Shown piece by piece: positions 27,453-35,824 of a stretch of 64,000 bases of DNA. Position 1 is the first letter of the stretch. The number at the start of each line of letters is the position of its first letter. The notes under the pieces were generated by a model. The model did not search any database. It was given only the letters and a program-made list of their open reading frames with translations, and was not told where the DNA came from. The translations under genes were made by a program, and so were the position numbers. The stretch is from Desulfobacterales bacterium (GTDB lineage Bacteria; Desulfobacterota; Desulfobacteria; Desulfobacterales; JAHDSC01): assembly GCA_016931455.1 (NCBI GenBank), contig JAFGES010000042.1:1-64000 (forward strand). Direction: 5' to 3'.

Positions 27453-27725
27453 ACGTTTCAATTTCCAAAATCCTTCGGTGGTAAGCCGTAAAGGACCCAC
27501 GATTTTAATTTGGCGGGAAATATAAATGCGGATGTTTTCCACCTCCGTATAGTAATATCGATCGACATTTTCGGCTGCCCTGTAAGCAGGTTCGATTTCT
27601 TTAACGATACCCAAACTACACCCCGCCGGCTCTAAGATTTCCAAATCAAAGGTAATATCGGTAATACCTCTTTTCATGATAAAATTTTTTGCCGAAGAAC
27701 TTATGGAAATATTTATTGCCTGCAT
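27420..27725 (-). CDS. Small protein resembling the CC/Se-motif family
   Basis: A protein of about 101 residues from the ATG at 27725, which has AAGG seven bases upstream; longer in-frame starts exist but add a repeat-derived IGYWLL stretch. The layout (N-terminal SSAKNFIMKRGITDITFDLE, a central EPAGCSLG, C-terminal GFWKLKRLYLSGA) resembles CC/Se-motif small proteins, in which a Cys-Cys or selenocysteine-Cys pair occupies the centre. Here only one Cys is present and no in-frame TGA is seen. Its end overlaps the Hsp70-like gene tail by 33 bases. Family assignment is from memory and tentative; that the gene is real is more certain. Confidence 0.6.
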   Translation of the reverse strand: MQAINISISSSAKNFIMKRGITDITFDLEILEPAGCSLGIVKEIEPAYRAAENVDRYYYTEVENIRIYISRQIKIVGPLRLTTEGFWKLKRLYLSGATIPL

Positions 27726-28165
27726 CCGGTTGCCTTCAATGAGATCATCCAATAACCAATAACCAATAATCAAAATCTTATTAGAAAGGAAAATAAATAT
27801 CAAGGCCGAATTAAAACACTTATTTTTCCTGTTATTTAAGTTGACACTCCGATTCTCCAATGATATTTTTTTTCTTATTTTCAAGGAACTTATACATTTT
27901 TGTAGAGATTTTGATTTTTAATAAATAAAAAGGTGGTGATTGAAATTGAATGTGCTATGACAAAATTATTCGGTAAAATGTGTTTGTAGCGGCCGATTTA
28001 CCGCAGAGAACGCGGAGATCACAGCCAAGATAAGGTCATTTGGGGATGTAGCTGAGATTTCGGCGTACTATACGGTAGGTATTGTTGAACGGTCAAAATG
28101 AAGGTTCATAGTCTCACAGCAGAAACCTATATTTTTCCGTATAAACGTACGAAAGGGGTATCCTT

Positions 28166-29899
28166 ATGAATTCATTGGTTATTGCCGGGCTTATGATGGT
28201 GGGATACATTGTGTCTTATCATACCTATGGAAAATTTTTAGCCCGCAAGATATTTAAATTGAACCCGGAGGCGGTCTGCCCGAGCACCGCACTTCAGGAC
28301 GATCATGATTTTGTACCGACGAACAAACATATCCTGTTTGGCCATCATTTTACTTCGATTTCGGGCTTGGGTCCGATTGTCGGGCCGGCCATCGCAATTA
28401 TTTGGGGTTGGGTACCGGCGGTTATCTGGGTTTTTTTCGGCTCTATATTTTTTGGAGCGGTCCACGACTTTGGTGCACTTGTAGTTTCCCTCAGGGCCAG
28501 AGGACGGTCCATCGGCGATTTAGCCGCTGATATCGTGAATAAAAGGGTACAGATACTTTTTCTTTTGATTATTTTTTTTGAACTTTGGATTGTCATCTCT
28601 GTATTTGCGCTTATCATCGCCATTTTATTTACAATGTATCCCATCGCTGTTTTTCCGGTTTGGTTCGAGCTGCCCATTGCCTTTTATTTAGGCCATATCG
28701 TCTATAAAAGGGGTAAGGATGCATTGATTCCCAGTCTTTATGCGGTTGCGGTAATGTATATTACTGTCGTTATCGGGGCTTATTTTCCTATCGACTTCAC
28801 CGTTTTGTTTGGAATGAGTGCAAAGTCGGCCCTGATTACCTGGGTTGTGCTTGTCCTTGTATTTGACGCATGGCTGGCATCGAGTCTTCCGGTTCAGACC
28901 TTGCTGCAACCTAGGGATTTTATCAATTCACATCAACTTATGATCGCAATGGCTATGTTGGCATTAGGGGTAATCGTAGCTCATCCGACCATGGTGGCCC
29001 CGCCGGTCAATTTTTCCGCCCAGGGTGCACCACCGGTGTGGCCTTTTATTTTTGTCGTGATCGCCTGTGGCGCGATTTCGGGTTTTCATAGCTTGGTCAG
29101 TTCAGGGACTTCTTCAAAACAATGCGATACCGAATCTAGTTCACTCTTTATCGGGTTCGGTAGTATGCTGATGGAAGGCGCACTTTCTACGCTGGTTATT
29201 GTTGCGGTTGCCGCGGGTATCGGTTTAGGGTTGACTGCAAAAGGCGGCGAGATTTTTACGGGAGTAGCGGCTTTTAACCATCATTATGCCAGTTGGGGGG
29301 CCGCTGCCGGTTTGGGTTCTAAATTAGGGGCATTTATTCAGGGCTCGGCCAACATGATTCAAAGCTATGGTGTTCCGATGAAAATAGCCCTTGCCGTAAT
29401 GGCCGTTTTTATTGTCTCATTTGCAGCCACGACGGTCGATACGGCTACTCGTATTCAGCGCTATGTTGTTGTGGAATTGGCGCATGCTTTCAAATTCAGA
29501 CCGCTTCAGAACCGGCAGGCGGGAACCCTCTTTGCGGTTATCACCGCATTTTTGCTTGCATTTTATGATGGTAGCGGTAAAGGTGCTTTGAAGCTTTGGC
29601 CATTGTTCGGCTCGGTGAATCAGCTCCTTGCAGGCCTTGCCTTGCTGGTGACCACCATTTATCTTGCACGGCGCAGGGCACGGATTATATATACCGCACT
29701 GCCGATGGTTTTTATGATTATCATGACAACCTGGGCGATGTTACTCAATATCCAAGAATATTTTGTTAAATCCAATTGGCTCCTTTTCAGCATCGGTTTG
29801 GCTGTATTTGTACTTCAAATCTGGATGATTATCGAAAGCGTAATGGTGCTGAAAACGGTTTATGCGAATGAGGAGGGGCTGCCGGAAGCGGTAAATTAA
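28166..29899 (+). CDS. cstA: CstA-family carbon starvation transporter
   Basis: Integral membrane protein of 577 residues with about fifteen hydrophobic segments. CstA hallmarks are FGHHFTSISGLGPIVGPAIA, GAVHDFGALVVSLRARG and SGFHSLVSSGTSSKQ. CstA proteins import peptides or pyruvate; in E. coli the protein is about 700 residues and starvation-induced. The shorter form here is common in anaerobes. Which substrate this one uses is not evident. A 18-bp hairpin terminator follows, so it is probably monocistronic. Confidence 0.93.
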   Translation: MNSLVIAGLMMVGYIVSYHTYGKFLARKIFKLNPEAVCPSTALQDDHDFVPTNKHILFGHHFTSISGLGPIVGPAIAIIWGWVPAVIWVFFGSIFFGAVHDFGALVVSLRARGRSIGDLAADIVNKRVQILFLLIIFFELWIVISVFALIIAILFTMYPIAVFPVWFELPIAFYLGHIVYKRGKDALIPSLYAVAVMYITVVIGAYFPIDFTVLFGMSAKSALITWVVLVLVFDAWLASSLPVQTLLQPRDFINSHQLMIAMAMLALGVIVAHPTMVAPPVNFSAQGAPPVWPFIFVVIACGAISGFHSLVSSGTSSKQCDTESSSLFIGFGSMLMEGALSTLVIVAVAAGIGLGLTAKGGEIFTGVAAFNHHYASWGAAAGLGSKLGAFIQGSANMIQSYGVPMKIALAVMAVFIVSFAATTVDTATRIQRYVVVELAHAFKFRPLQNRQAGTLFAVITAFLLAFYDGSGKGALKLWPLFGSVNQLLAGLALLVTTIYLARRRARIIYTALPMVFMIIMTTWAMLLNIQEYFVKSNWLLFSIGLAVFVLQIWMIIESVMVLKTVYANEEGLPEAVN

Positions 29900-29951
29900 A
29901 TTCAAAATACGAAAATATTGGATTTTACCCTATAGATATTTTGCTATGAAT

Positions 29952-29991
29952 CCGATACACGAGGCGGTAATACTACCGCCTCGTGTATCGG
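29952..29991 (+). terminator. Perfect 18-bp hairpin after cstA
   Basis: CCGATACACGAGGCGGTA at 29952-29969 pairs perfectly with 29974-29991 around the loop ATAC, and a T-rich run (GTTTGTTTTA) follows. It lies 53 bases after the cstA stop. It also separates cstA from the cytochrome genes. Confidence 0.85.
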
Positions 29992-30123
29992 TGTTTGTTT
30001 TAGAGTCATTGATTTTTAAGCATAAAAATTTTTATTGTAATACAAAAAATATATATTATTCATTGCATGTATTAAAGTAACTACCCTAAAATAATGTTAA
30101 ATTCTATTTTAAAAGAATTTATC

Positions 30124-30151
30124 TTGACAATTAAATTTGCATATGTATAAA
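30124..30151 (+). promoter_or_regulatory. Sigma-70-type promoter of first OmcS-like cytochrome gene
   Basis: TTGACA (30124-30129) and TATAAA (30146-30151) are 16 bases apart, a near-consensus promoter. The leader is about 80 bases and contains AAAGCATA twice before the ribosome binding site GAGGT, seven bases from the ATG at 30242. Confidence 0.65.
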
Positions 30152-30241
30152 GCCGAAAAAGAAAATAAAGCATAGTTTTATGCTGTATGCTATGTGGTAA
30201 AGCATAATAAACGAGGGGCACAAGAAAAATGAGGTATAAAA

Positions 30242-31396
30242 ATGCTTAAAAAATCATGTATTCCAGTAACCCTGTCTATGCACCGAAAACGTCTTTCAAT
30301 ATCGATGGCACTTTACGCAGTGATAATGTTGACGCTTTTATTCGCTCCATCTCTTCCCGTATCGGTTTTTGCAAGTGTCAGCGGGCCCTGTTCCGAATGT
30401 CATACAATGCATTACAGCCAAAACGGCAGTCCGCTTACTGGCGAAGATGTTGGTGCCGATGGGCCTTATAAAACGCTGTTGAAAAATGATTGTTTGGGCT
30501 GTCATACAGGGACCAATGACGGCACTAACATTGTTCCTTATGTAAATTCGGGAACTGAACCTACATTCGGGACAAATACACTTGCAGGGGGGAATTTCTA
30601 CTGGGTACAAACCGAAGATACCAAGGGACATAATGTATTTTTTGACAACCCGGATGACAATCTGGTTGAAGCTCCCGGAGACGTTGGCTTTGATAGTTGC
30701 GGAACGAATGCGTGTCATGCCAATTTGCATGCAGTTTCTTCCGGAGTCGCTGGGCTTGAAAACCGGCAAGGGTGCGAAAAATGTCACCTTAATGTAAAAC
30801 ATCATGCCGGCGATGGTACTGGGACAAAATATGTTAACTCTGCCGAGCAGGGGTGGTACCGTTTTCTATCAGGGCATTTAACCGGAGCAGGTAAAGGGGT
30901 TGAAGGTATTGAACATGAGAAGTGGAATTATGATGCCGATGCGAGTTCTCATAATGAATACTTAGGTGCGATCTATAGCGGTGATTACGGATTTGATCTC
31001 GGCAATACCACAACTGCTTATTGTACCGGTTGCCATGGCAAATACCATGAAGACCAGGTTTTCGGAGAAGAGGATAGTGGAAATCCTTGGGTACGACACC
31101 CTTCTGATGCAATAATTCCGAATGAAGGGGAATACGCCGATGCATTTGGCGCCGCGGGTACCGGAACAGGCACTTATGATCCCGGCGTACCGGTCGCCCG
31201 CCCGGCCGGATTTGCATGGGCGGCAGCAACTCCTAGTAGCGCCGTCACAATTGGAACAGACTTGGTTATGTGTCTTTCCTGTCATGTAGCGCATGGAAGT
31301 CCTTATGATGATTTGCTGCGATGGGATTATTCAGAAATGATTGCCAGCAGTGGTAATACCGGTGGATGTTTTCAGTGTCACACCTTGAAAGATTGA
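30242..31396 (+). CDS. OmcS-like multiheme cytochrome c (six CXXCH plus one CX4CH)
   Basis: Exported c-type cytochrome of 384 residues. After a long signal peptide (cleavage near residue 43, SVFASVSG) come CSECHTMHYSQNG, CLGCHTG, CGTNACH (residues 153-159, a C-X4-CH spacing), CEKCH, CTGCHGKYH, CLSCHVAHGSP and CFQCH. The order of landmarks (TMH after heme 1, GGNFYWV, GHN, YRFL, RHPS, CLSCH-AHGSP before the last heme) matches what I recall of Geobacter OmcS, the filament-forming hexaheme cytochrome. Two paralogues lie at 46496 and 50451; this one has one extra heme site. It has its own promoter and terminator. Filament formation is inference. Confidence 0.88.
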   Translation: MLKKSCIPVTLSMHRKRLSISMALYAVIMLTLLFAPSLPVSVFASVSGPCSECHTMHYSQNGSPLTGEDVGADGPYKTLLKNDCLGCHTGTNDGTNIVPYVNSGTEPTFGTNTLAGGNFYWVQTEDTKGHNVFFDNPDDNLVEAPGDVGFDSCGTNACHANLHAVSSGVAGLENRQGCEKCHLNVKHHAGDGTGTKYVNSAEQGWYRFLSGHLTGAGKGVEGIEHEKWNYDADASSHNEYLGAIYSGDYGFDLGNTTTAYCTGCHGKYHEDQVFGEEDSGNPWVRHPSDAIIPNEGEYADAFGAAGTGTGTYDPGVPVARPAGFAWAAATPSSAVTIGTDLVMCLSCHVAHGSPYDDLLRWDYSEMIASSGNTGGCFQCHTLKD

Positions 31397-31447
31397 AAAT
31401 TTCAATAGAAAATCATCATCCGGTAAAACAATACCAAACAAATAATG

Positions 31448-31491
31448 AACTGAGCGCAGGCCAAAGCAGCATCTGCGCTCAGTTGTTTTTT
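31448..31491 (+). terminator. Hairpin terminator after first OmcS-like gene
   Basis: AACTGAGCGCAG (31448-31459) pairs with CTGCGCTCAGTT (31473-31484), a perfect 12-bp stem with a 13-base loop, directly followed by a run of T. It lies about 50 bases after the stop codon. Confidence 0.88.
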
Positions 31492-31685
31492 TATCATACT
31501 TTAAAATAAGCTTTCCACTTATATAATTTTCTCAATTTATTTATCGTTCCAACCTTATGGATTTTTAATATTCCTAATCATTGATTTTTTAAGACCGAAA
31601 ACCTTCAGTGAATCAATTGTATTCCGATTTTAATATCTGTCGGATTACCGACCATTATAATATAAAGAAAGCTGTTTTTTTTATT

Positions 31686-31743
31686 TTGTTGAATTGATAA
31701 ATAAGATCTATTATAGAAAGGTACAATTTAATTGTTTTGTACC
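31686..31743 (+). promoter_or_regulatory. Possible promoter overlapping an inverted repeat
   Basis: TTGTTG (31686-31691), a 17-base spacer and TATTAT (31709-31714) form a plausible promoter. The expected start point lies in the palindrome GGTACAA (31720-31726) / TTGTACC (31737-31743), which could be an operator. The rest of the 367-base gap between the cytochrome and the lipoprotein gene is AT-rich with no other support for a gene. Confidence 0.4.
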
Positions 31744-31764
31744 ATATTTTTTGGAGAAAGATTT

Positions 31765-32526
31765 ATGAAAAAAATTTATATTTTAATTTTATCCGGCTTT
31801 ATGGCAATTGCTTTTACTGTCGGATGTAAAAATGAATCCCCTAAAACAGCAAAACTACCGGAAGGACATCCTCCAATAACTGATATGCCCCAAACTCAGG
31901 CCAAGGGTTTTAGCGGAAAAGTTGTCGAAACGATGAATGCTAGTCGGTATACATATATCCGGATCGACACGGGTGAAAAAAAAGTATGGGTTGCGGCACC
32001 CCAGTTTTCTGTTGAGACGGGGGATTCTGTGGTGGTTCCCCAGGGACAAGCGATGACAAATCACCACAGCAAAACGCTCAATAGAAATTTCGAAGAAATC
32101 TATTTTGTTTCCTATGTGATGGTGGGCGGTGAGAATAAAGAAATAAAAAGTAATAGCCGATTGGTAAAAAGTCACCCCGGTAAAATGGGGCAAAAAAAAG
32201 ATGTGAAAGTTGTAGTTTCCGGTATTGATAAAGTTGAAGGGGGGCAAACGATCAGTGAGTTATACGCTGAGAAAGATAAATTTGCCGGAAAAGAAGTTAA
32301 GGTTAGGGGTAAAGTCGTGAAATACCTTACCCAGATTATGAAGAAAAATTGGCTGCATATTCAAGACGGCAGCAGTACTGATAAAGATATCGATTTAGTT
32401 GTGACGACGAGTGGCGCAGCCAAAGTGGGCGATACGGTTATTGTTAGTGGAATTTTGGGAATAAACAAGGAATTTGGATATCATTATGAAGTGATCATAG
32501 AAAATGCTCAACTGATTATTGAATAG
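31765..32526 (+). CDS. Lipoprotein with OB-fold domain (NrfJ-like)
   Basis: A 253-residue lipoprotein with the lipobox TVGC near residue 20 of the form starting at the ATG at 31765, which has GGAGAAAG nine bases before it. Two domains follow: about 50-130 (GFSGKVVETMNASRYTYIRI) and a C-terminal OB-fold-like domain (about 155-253) with GKEVKVRGKVVKYLTQIM and NWLHIQDGSS. This layout resembles NrfJ-type proteins found near multiheme cytochrome genes in Geobacter-like bacteria. It is the only non-cytochrome gene between the first OmcS-like gene and the conduit genes. Function is unknown; a heme protein assembly or binding role is guesswork. Confidence 0.72.
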   Translation: MKKIYILILSGFMAIAFTVGCKNESPKTAKLPEGHPPITDMPQTQAKGFSGKVVETMNASRYTYIRIDTGEKKVWVAAPQFSVETGDSVVVPQGQAMTNHHSKTLNRNFEEIYFVSYVMVGGENKEIKSNSRLVKSHPGKMGQKKDVKVVVSGIDKVEGGQTISELYAEKDKFAGKEVKVRGKVVKYLTQIMKKNWLHIQDGSSTDKDIDLVVTTSGAAKVGDTVIVSGILGINKEFGYHYEVIIENAQLIIE

Positions 32527-32667
32527 CGCATCACATGGTCGAGTGATCGAGTCCAAATCGGAAAGTAAAAATGTTTTTACTTAGAAGAAGAAATCAGCTA
32601 AAGAAATATGGTAAAGGAAAAAAACTCAACCGCAATATCCTACATCCTTGACATTAATTTTTCCCTA
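32527..32667. other. Gap before the conduit operon
   Basis: No gene is apparent. A TTGACA at 32648 has no convincing -10 partner at normal spacing; a sigma-54 site begins at 32668. Confidence 0.5.
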
Positions 32668-32683
32668 TGGTAGGCAATTTGCT
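32668..32683 (+). promoter_or_regulatory. Sigma-54 (RpoN) promoter upstream of the conduit operon
   Basis: TGGTAGGCAATTTGCT fits the -24/-12 consensus TGG(C/T)A(C/T)G-N4-TTGC(A/T) closely: GG and GC elements are exactly 10 bases apart and TTGCT is intact. A start point near 32695 would give a leader of about 140 bases before the beta-propeller gene. No enhancer-binding protein gene is in the window. Confidence 0.65.
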
Positions 32684-32833
32684 GTTATATTAAAGAATAA
32701 ATATATAGAATTTTATTAAGGATAAATCATTTTCGGGATCTAAATGGAGAAAATTTACTAATCTCCTATCTCCAAATCTTCGAAATATGTTTCAAGTTTG
32801 CTAATATTTTGATATCTTCGAGCTGACGAAGAA

Positions 32834-33838
32834 ATGAAACAAATAAATAAACTAATTCATCCTATTTTATATTTCCTCCTGGTTTTTTTTGCGTTTACCC
32901 CCTTTTCCCCTTCAACCCTTAGGGGCGCCGAGACCGCTGAATCGTCGGTTCGTTGTATCGATGTTATTACGATGGATCACTTAGGCGTAGGTCTTGCGTA
33001 TCCTTCAACGGTTTTTTATGATGCTTTGGGAGATGAGATTTACGTTACCGATTCAGCAAAAGGGCAGTTGGTCATTTACACTTCCGACTATTTCCCTCAG
33101 GTTAGTCTCGGGGCCGGCCGTGGGCTCAACTCGATTTATAGCTGTTATATCGGCAATGAACGACTTTTTGTCTGTCTTGGAACGAGTAAACAGGATCCTC
33201 GAGGGCATATCGATATATTAAATAACGCTTTTTTGCCTACGGGGAAGATTTACTTTTCAGGCTTTGAACAGTCGGCATCTTTCATTCCCCGCAAGATGGT
33301 GATTGGGAAAAAAGGCCGGCTTTATGTTGTCGGAGTAAATTCTTCTGAAGTTATTGTACTTGATTCGGCTGGAAATTACTTGCATAATATTAAACCTGAA
33401 GATGAAGTTTTGGGTGTTACAGAGCCTGCTTCGATTATTTCCCTAACGATAGGGCGAGATGGACGATTGTATTTTTTAAGTGAGGCAAGAGGGAGAGTTT
33501 TCGTATATGATCAAGACGAGCAGTTCCTTTACAAGTTTGGTCAAAAAGGGGGTGACAGGGGAAAGTTGGCAAGGCCGAGGGGCATTGCCGTCGATGATCA
33601 AGGGAAACAAGTTTATATTGTGGATTATCTGCGCCATTCGGTGTCGGTTTATTCAATAAAAGGAAATTTTCTCTATGAATTTGGAGGAAAGGGATACGGT
33701 CGCGGTTGGTTTCTTTATCCTACCGATATTTGTATTGACGGGTGGAGAAGATTATTGATAACCGATACATTTAATCATAGGGTTCAGGTTTTTGAGGTGG
33801 ATAATAAAAAAGAATCAGATGAGGATGGAATGCGATAA
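32834..33838 (+). CDS. Secreted NHL-repeat beta-propeller protein
   Basis: Exported protein of 334 residues with a signal peptide (about residues 1-31, ILYFLLVFFAFTPFSPST). The body is made of NHL-type blades such as GDEIYVTDSAKGQLVIYT, GRLYVVGVNSSEVIVLD, KQVYIVDYLRHSVSVYS and RRLLITDTFNHRVQVFE, giving about six blades. It has no CXXCH. NHL proteins are regular partners of multiheme cytochromes in extracellular electron transfer loci; they may scaffold cytochromes or bind cell-surface partners. It is the first gene after the sigma-54 site. Two other propeller proteins occur in the locus (45577 and 48895). Confidence 0.87.
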   Translation: MKQINKLIHPILYFLLVFFAFTPFSPSTLRGAETAESSVRCIDVITMDHLGVGLAYPSTVFYDALGDEIYVTDSAKGQLVIYTSDYFPQVSLGAGRGLNSIYSCYIGNERLFVCLGTSKQDPRGHIDILNNAFLPTGKIYFSGFEQSASFIPRKMVIGKKGRLYVVGVNSSEVIVLDSAGNYLHNIKPEDEVLGVTEPASIISLTIGRDGRLYFLSEARGRVFVYDQDEQFLYKFGQKGGDRGKLARPRGIAVDDQGKQVYIVDYLRHSVSVYSIKGNFLYEFGGKGYGRGWFLYPTDICIDGWRRLLITDTFNHRVQVFEVDNKKESDEDGMR

Positions 33839-33955
33839 TTTTTAGAACCGATGATTAAGCAGAAGAAGTCAGTTGGAAATTATCTTTTCAGAGTGAGGTA
33901 GGAGGGGAGCATATCTGCTTATCCCGATAAATTTGACGAAAAGGAGACGAGGAGG

Positions 33956-34744
33956 ATGAAAAAGAAGCTTTTTGCAGGGATCGTTGGTTGTGCCTTGATA
34001 ATGATCTTATGCGTTGGGGTCGGTGCAGAGCTCGCTCCGGTTCCCTTGGCCAATAGCGACTGTATAAAATGCCACTTGAAAGTAGCAAGGGATATTGATA
34101 ATCGGGGAGCGATGCATAAGACCGAGGTGGGTTGCCTTGACTGCCACCTGGAACATCCCCCGGAAGGGAAAAACGTAATTCCGGATTGCGCTATGTGTCA
34201 TGCACCCACAGTAAAGTCCCATTATAATCTTGAAAACTGTGGAGTATGCCATTACCCACATTATCCCTTGGAAATGGATTTTAGTAAGATTGATGGGGTT
34301 AAATCGGTGTGCTGTACTTGCCATCCAAAACAATGTAACCAAATGGACAGTTATAAGAGTAAACACACTGAACTTGATTGCAAAGAATGCCATCTTGAGC
34401 ATCGCCAATATCTCAAGTGCATGGAATGCCATGAAGCCCACACTCCGGAGATGACCTATGAGGATTGTTTACGTTGCCATGAACCTCATATGGCAAGTGT
34501 CGTGAAGTATAAAAATGATATCCCAAATTCCTACTGCTCGGGTTGCCATGGAGATATTAACGATATTTTAGAGAAAAATACAACCAAGCATCATCAGCTC
34601 CTTTGTGTTTATTGTCATAAGGACCAACATAAATTAGTACCGAAGTGTGAAACATGCCACGGACGTCCGCATACATCCGATATACATTCTAGATATTCGG
34701 ATTGTCTTGAATGTCATCAAGACCCGCATGGACTGGTGAAGTAA
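33956..34744 (+). CDS. Secreted 12-heme cytochrome c (periplasmic partner of the porin)
   Basis: A 262-residue protein with a cleavable signal peptide (LFAGIVGCALIMILCVGVGA) and twelve CXXCH motifs, about one heme per 20 residues of mature protein: CIKCH, CLDCH, CAMCH, CGVCH, CCTCH, CKECH, CMECH, CLRCH, CSGCH, CVYCH, CETCH and CLECH. There is no lipobox Cys at the cleavage region, so it should be soluble. The C-terminal third aligns well with the lipoprotein 12-heme protein encoded next (CSGCHGDI/CAGCHGEI, CETCHGRPH/CQKCHSAPH). The two flank, with the porin, a trans-outer-membrane arrangement; this one is the likely inner partner. GGAGG lies just upstream of the ATG. Confidence 0.9.
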   Translation: MKKKLFAGIVGCALIMILCVGVGAELAPVPLANSDCIKCHLKVARDIDNRGAMHKTEVGCLDCHLEHPPEGKNVIPDCAMCHAPTVKSHYNLENCGVCHYPHYPLEMDFSKIDGVKSVCCTCHPKQCNQMDSYKSKHTELDCKECHLEHRQYLKCMECHEAHTPEMTYEDCLRCHEPHMASVVKYKNDIPNSYCSGCHGDINDILEKNTTKHHQLLCVYCHKDQHKLVPKCETCHGRPHTSDIHSRYSDCLECHQDPHGLVK

Positions 34745-34805
34745 TGATAAACTTTAAAGATGTCTTGAACTTATAAGCGCATATATTAAGCATTAAGGGG
34801 GACCT

Positions 34806-35720
34806 ATGAAAGAGTGGAAAAATTGGATTGTTTGCTTGCTGCTTATTGGACTGACGGCTTTTTTATGGAGTTGCGTAGCTGTACGGGAGGAAGGTGTTTC
34901 ATCGATTACACCGGTCACATCTGAAGAGGCCGTACGAGCGGAGAAAGCTGCCGGCGTGGCGGTAGGCAAGGCGGAAAATGTTTACAAATTAGATATTAAA
35001 GCGCTGGATACAGTTGATTGTGCCCGTTGCCATTACTCCGTTTTTACTGACATAAAAGACAACGGTGGTAAGCATCAACTGGAATGTCGAAAATGTCATG
35101 AGAGATTTCATACTTATAAACCGGGAACGCCATGGGAGGATGTTGTGCCAAAATGTACAACCTGTCATGGTGAGATTCATGGGAAAGATTTTTTAGATTG
35201 TATGGCTTGCCACACCGATGCCCATATGCCGATTTCGACAATGATAAATATCGAGGCATTGTCTAAAGATTGTGCCGGTTGTCATGTTGATCAGGCAACA
35301 GAGGTAGTCAAGTTTCCTAGTGCACATACCGATACAGCTTGTAGCGAATGTCATCATTCCAGCCACGGATATATCCCGGCATGTACGGAATGTCATCCTG
35401 AGCCGCATACGCCATATCAGAATAATACGGTTTGTGAAGGCTGTCATCCGGTGCATTCGCCTTTGCAAATTGCCTATGGTGAGGAGATCGACAACGGACT
35501 TTGTGCAGGATGCCATGGTGAGATAACTAAGACATTGCTGGAAAGTCCTAAAAAACACTCTACCGTTAAATGTGTTGATTGCCATGCACAGAAGCATCGT
35601 TTTATTCCCAAGTGCCAGAAATGTCATAGCGCACCGCATAGTGAAAGCTTGCTTCAAAAGTTTGGTAGCTGCGCAGATTGTCATGGTGATCCGCATGCCT
35701 TGGCATTAATGGAAAAATAA
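34806..35720 (+). CDS. 12-heme cytochrome c lipoprotein (outer-membrane partner of the porin)
   Basis: A 304-residue lipoprotein (lipobox FLWSC near residue 23) with twelve CXXCH motifs: CARCH, CRKCH, CTTCH, CMACH, CAGCH, CSECH, CTECH, CEGCH, CAGCH, CVDCH, CQKCH and CADCH. An approximately 40-residue linker precedes the first heme. It is a paralogue of the 12-heme protein just upstream and precedes the porin by 104 bases. In porin-cytochrome conduits a lipoprotein cytochrome caps the porin from outside while a soluble one enters from the periplasm; the same layout is seen here. Which face each occupies is inference. Confidence 0.9.
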   Translation: MKEWKNWIVCLLLIGLTAFLWSCVAVREEGVSSITPVTSEEAVRAEKAAGVAVGKAENVYKLDIKALDTVDCARCHYSVFTDIKDNGGKHQLECRKCHERFHTYKPGTPWEDVVPKCTTCHGEIHGKDFLDCMACHTDAHMPISTMINIEALSKDCAGCHVDQATEVVKFPSAHTDTACSECHHSSHGYIPACTECHPEPHTPYQNNTVCEGCHPVHSPLQIAYGEEIDNGLCAGCHGEITKTLLESPKKHSTVKCVDCHAQKHRFIPKCQKCHSAPHSESLLQKFGSCADCHGDPHALALMEK

Positions 35721-35824
35721 AACTTTCCAGTTGGACCGGCTTTCTTTTTATTCTGAATAAGTTCGGTAAAGAGAACAGTGGAAATTTAAAGATTATATAT
35801 AGGAAGTAGGTTAGTTATATACTG

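Noticed and set aside
27420-27725. Selenoprotein reading-through UGA
   Set aside because: Reverse-strand reading through the central motif shows an ordinary TGT Cys codon and no in-frame TGA.
27755-27780. CRISPR-like tandem repeat AATAACCAATAACCAATAATC
   Set aside because: Only three six-base units occur with no spacers; it is a short simple repeat.
27995-28025. Dispersed repeat-like segment CCGCAGAGAACGCGGAGATC
   Set aside because: It resembles a motif seen in other bacterial genomes from memory, but only one copy was noticed in this window, so repeat status cannot be shown.
32648-32676. Sigma-70 promoter from TTGACA with TAGGCA 17 bases later
   Set aside because: The -10 is poor (TAGGCA) and the same bases contain a much better sigma-54 match.
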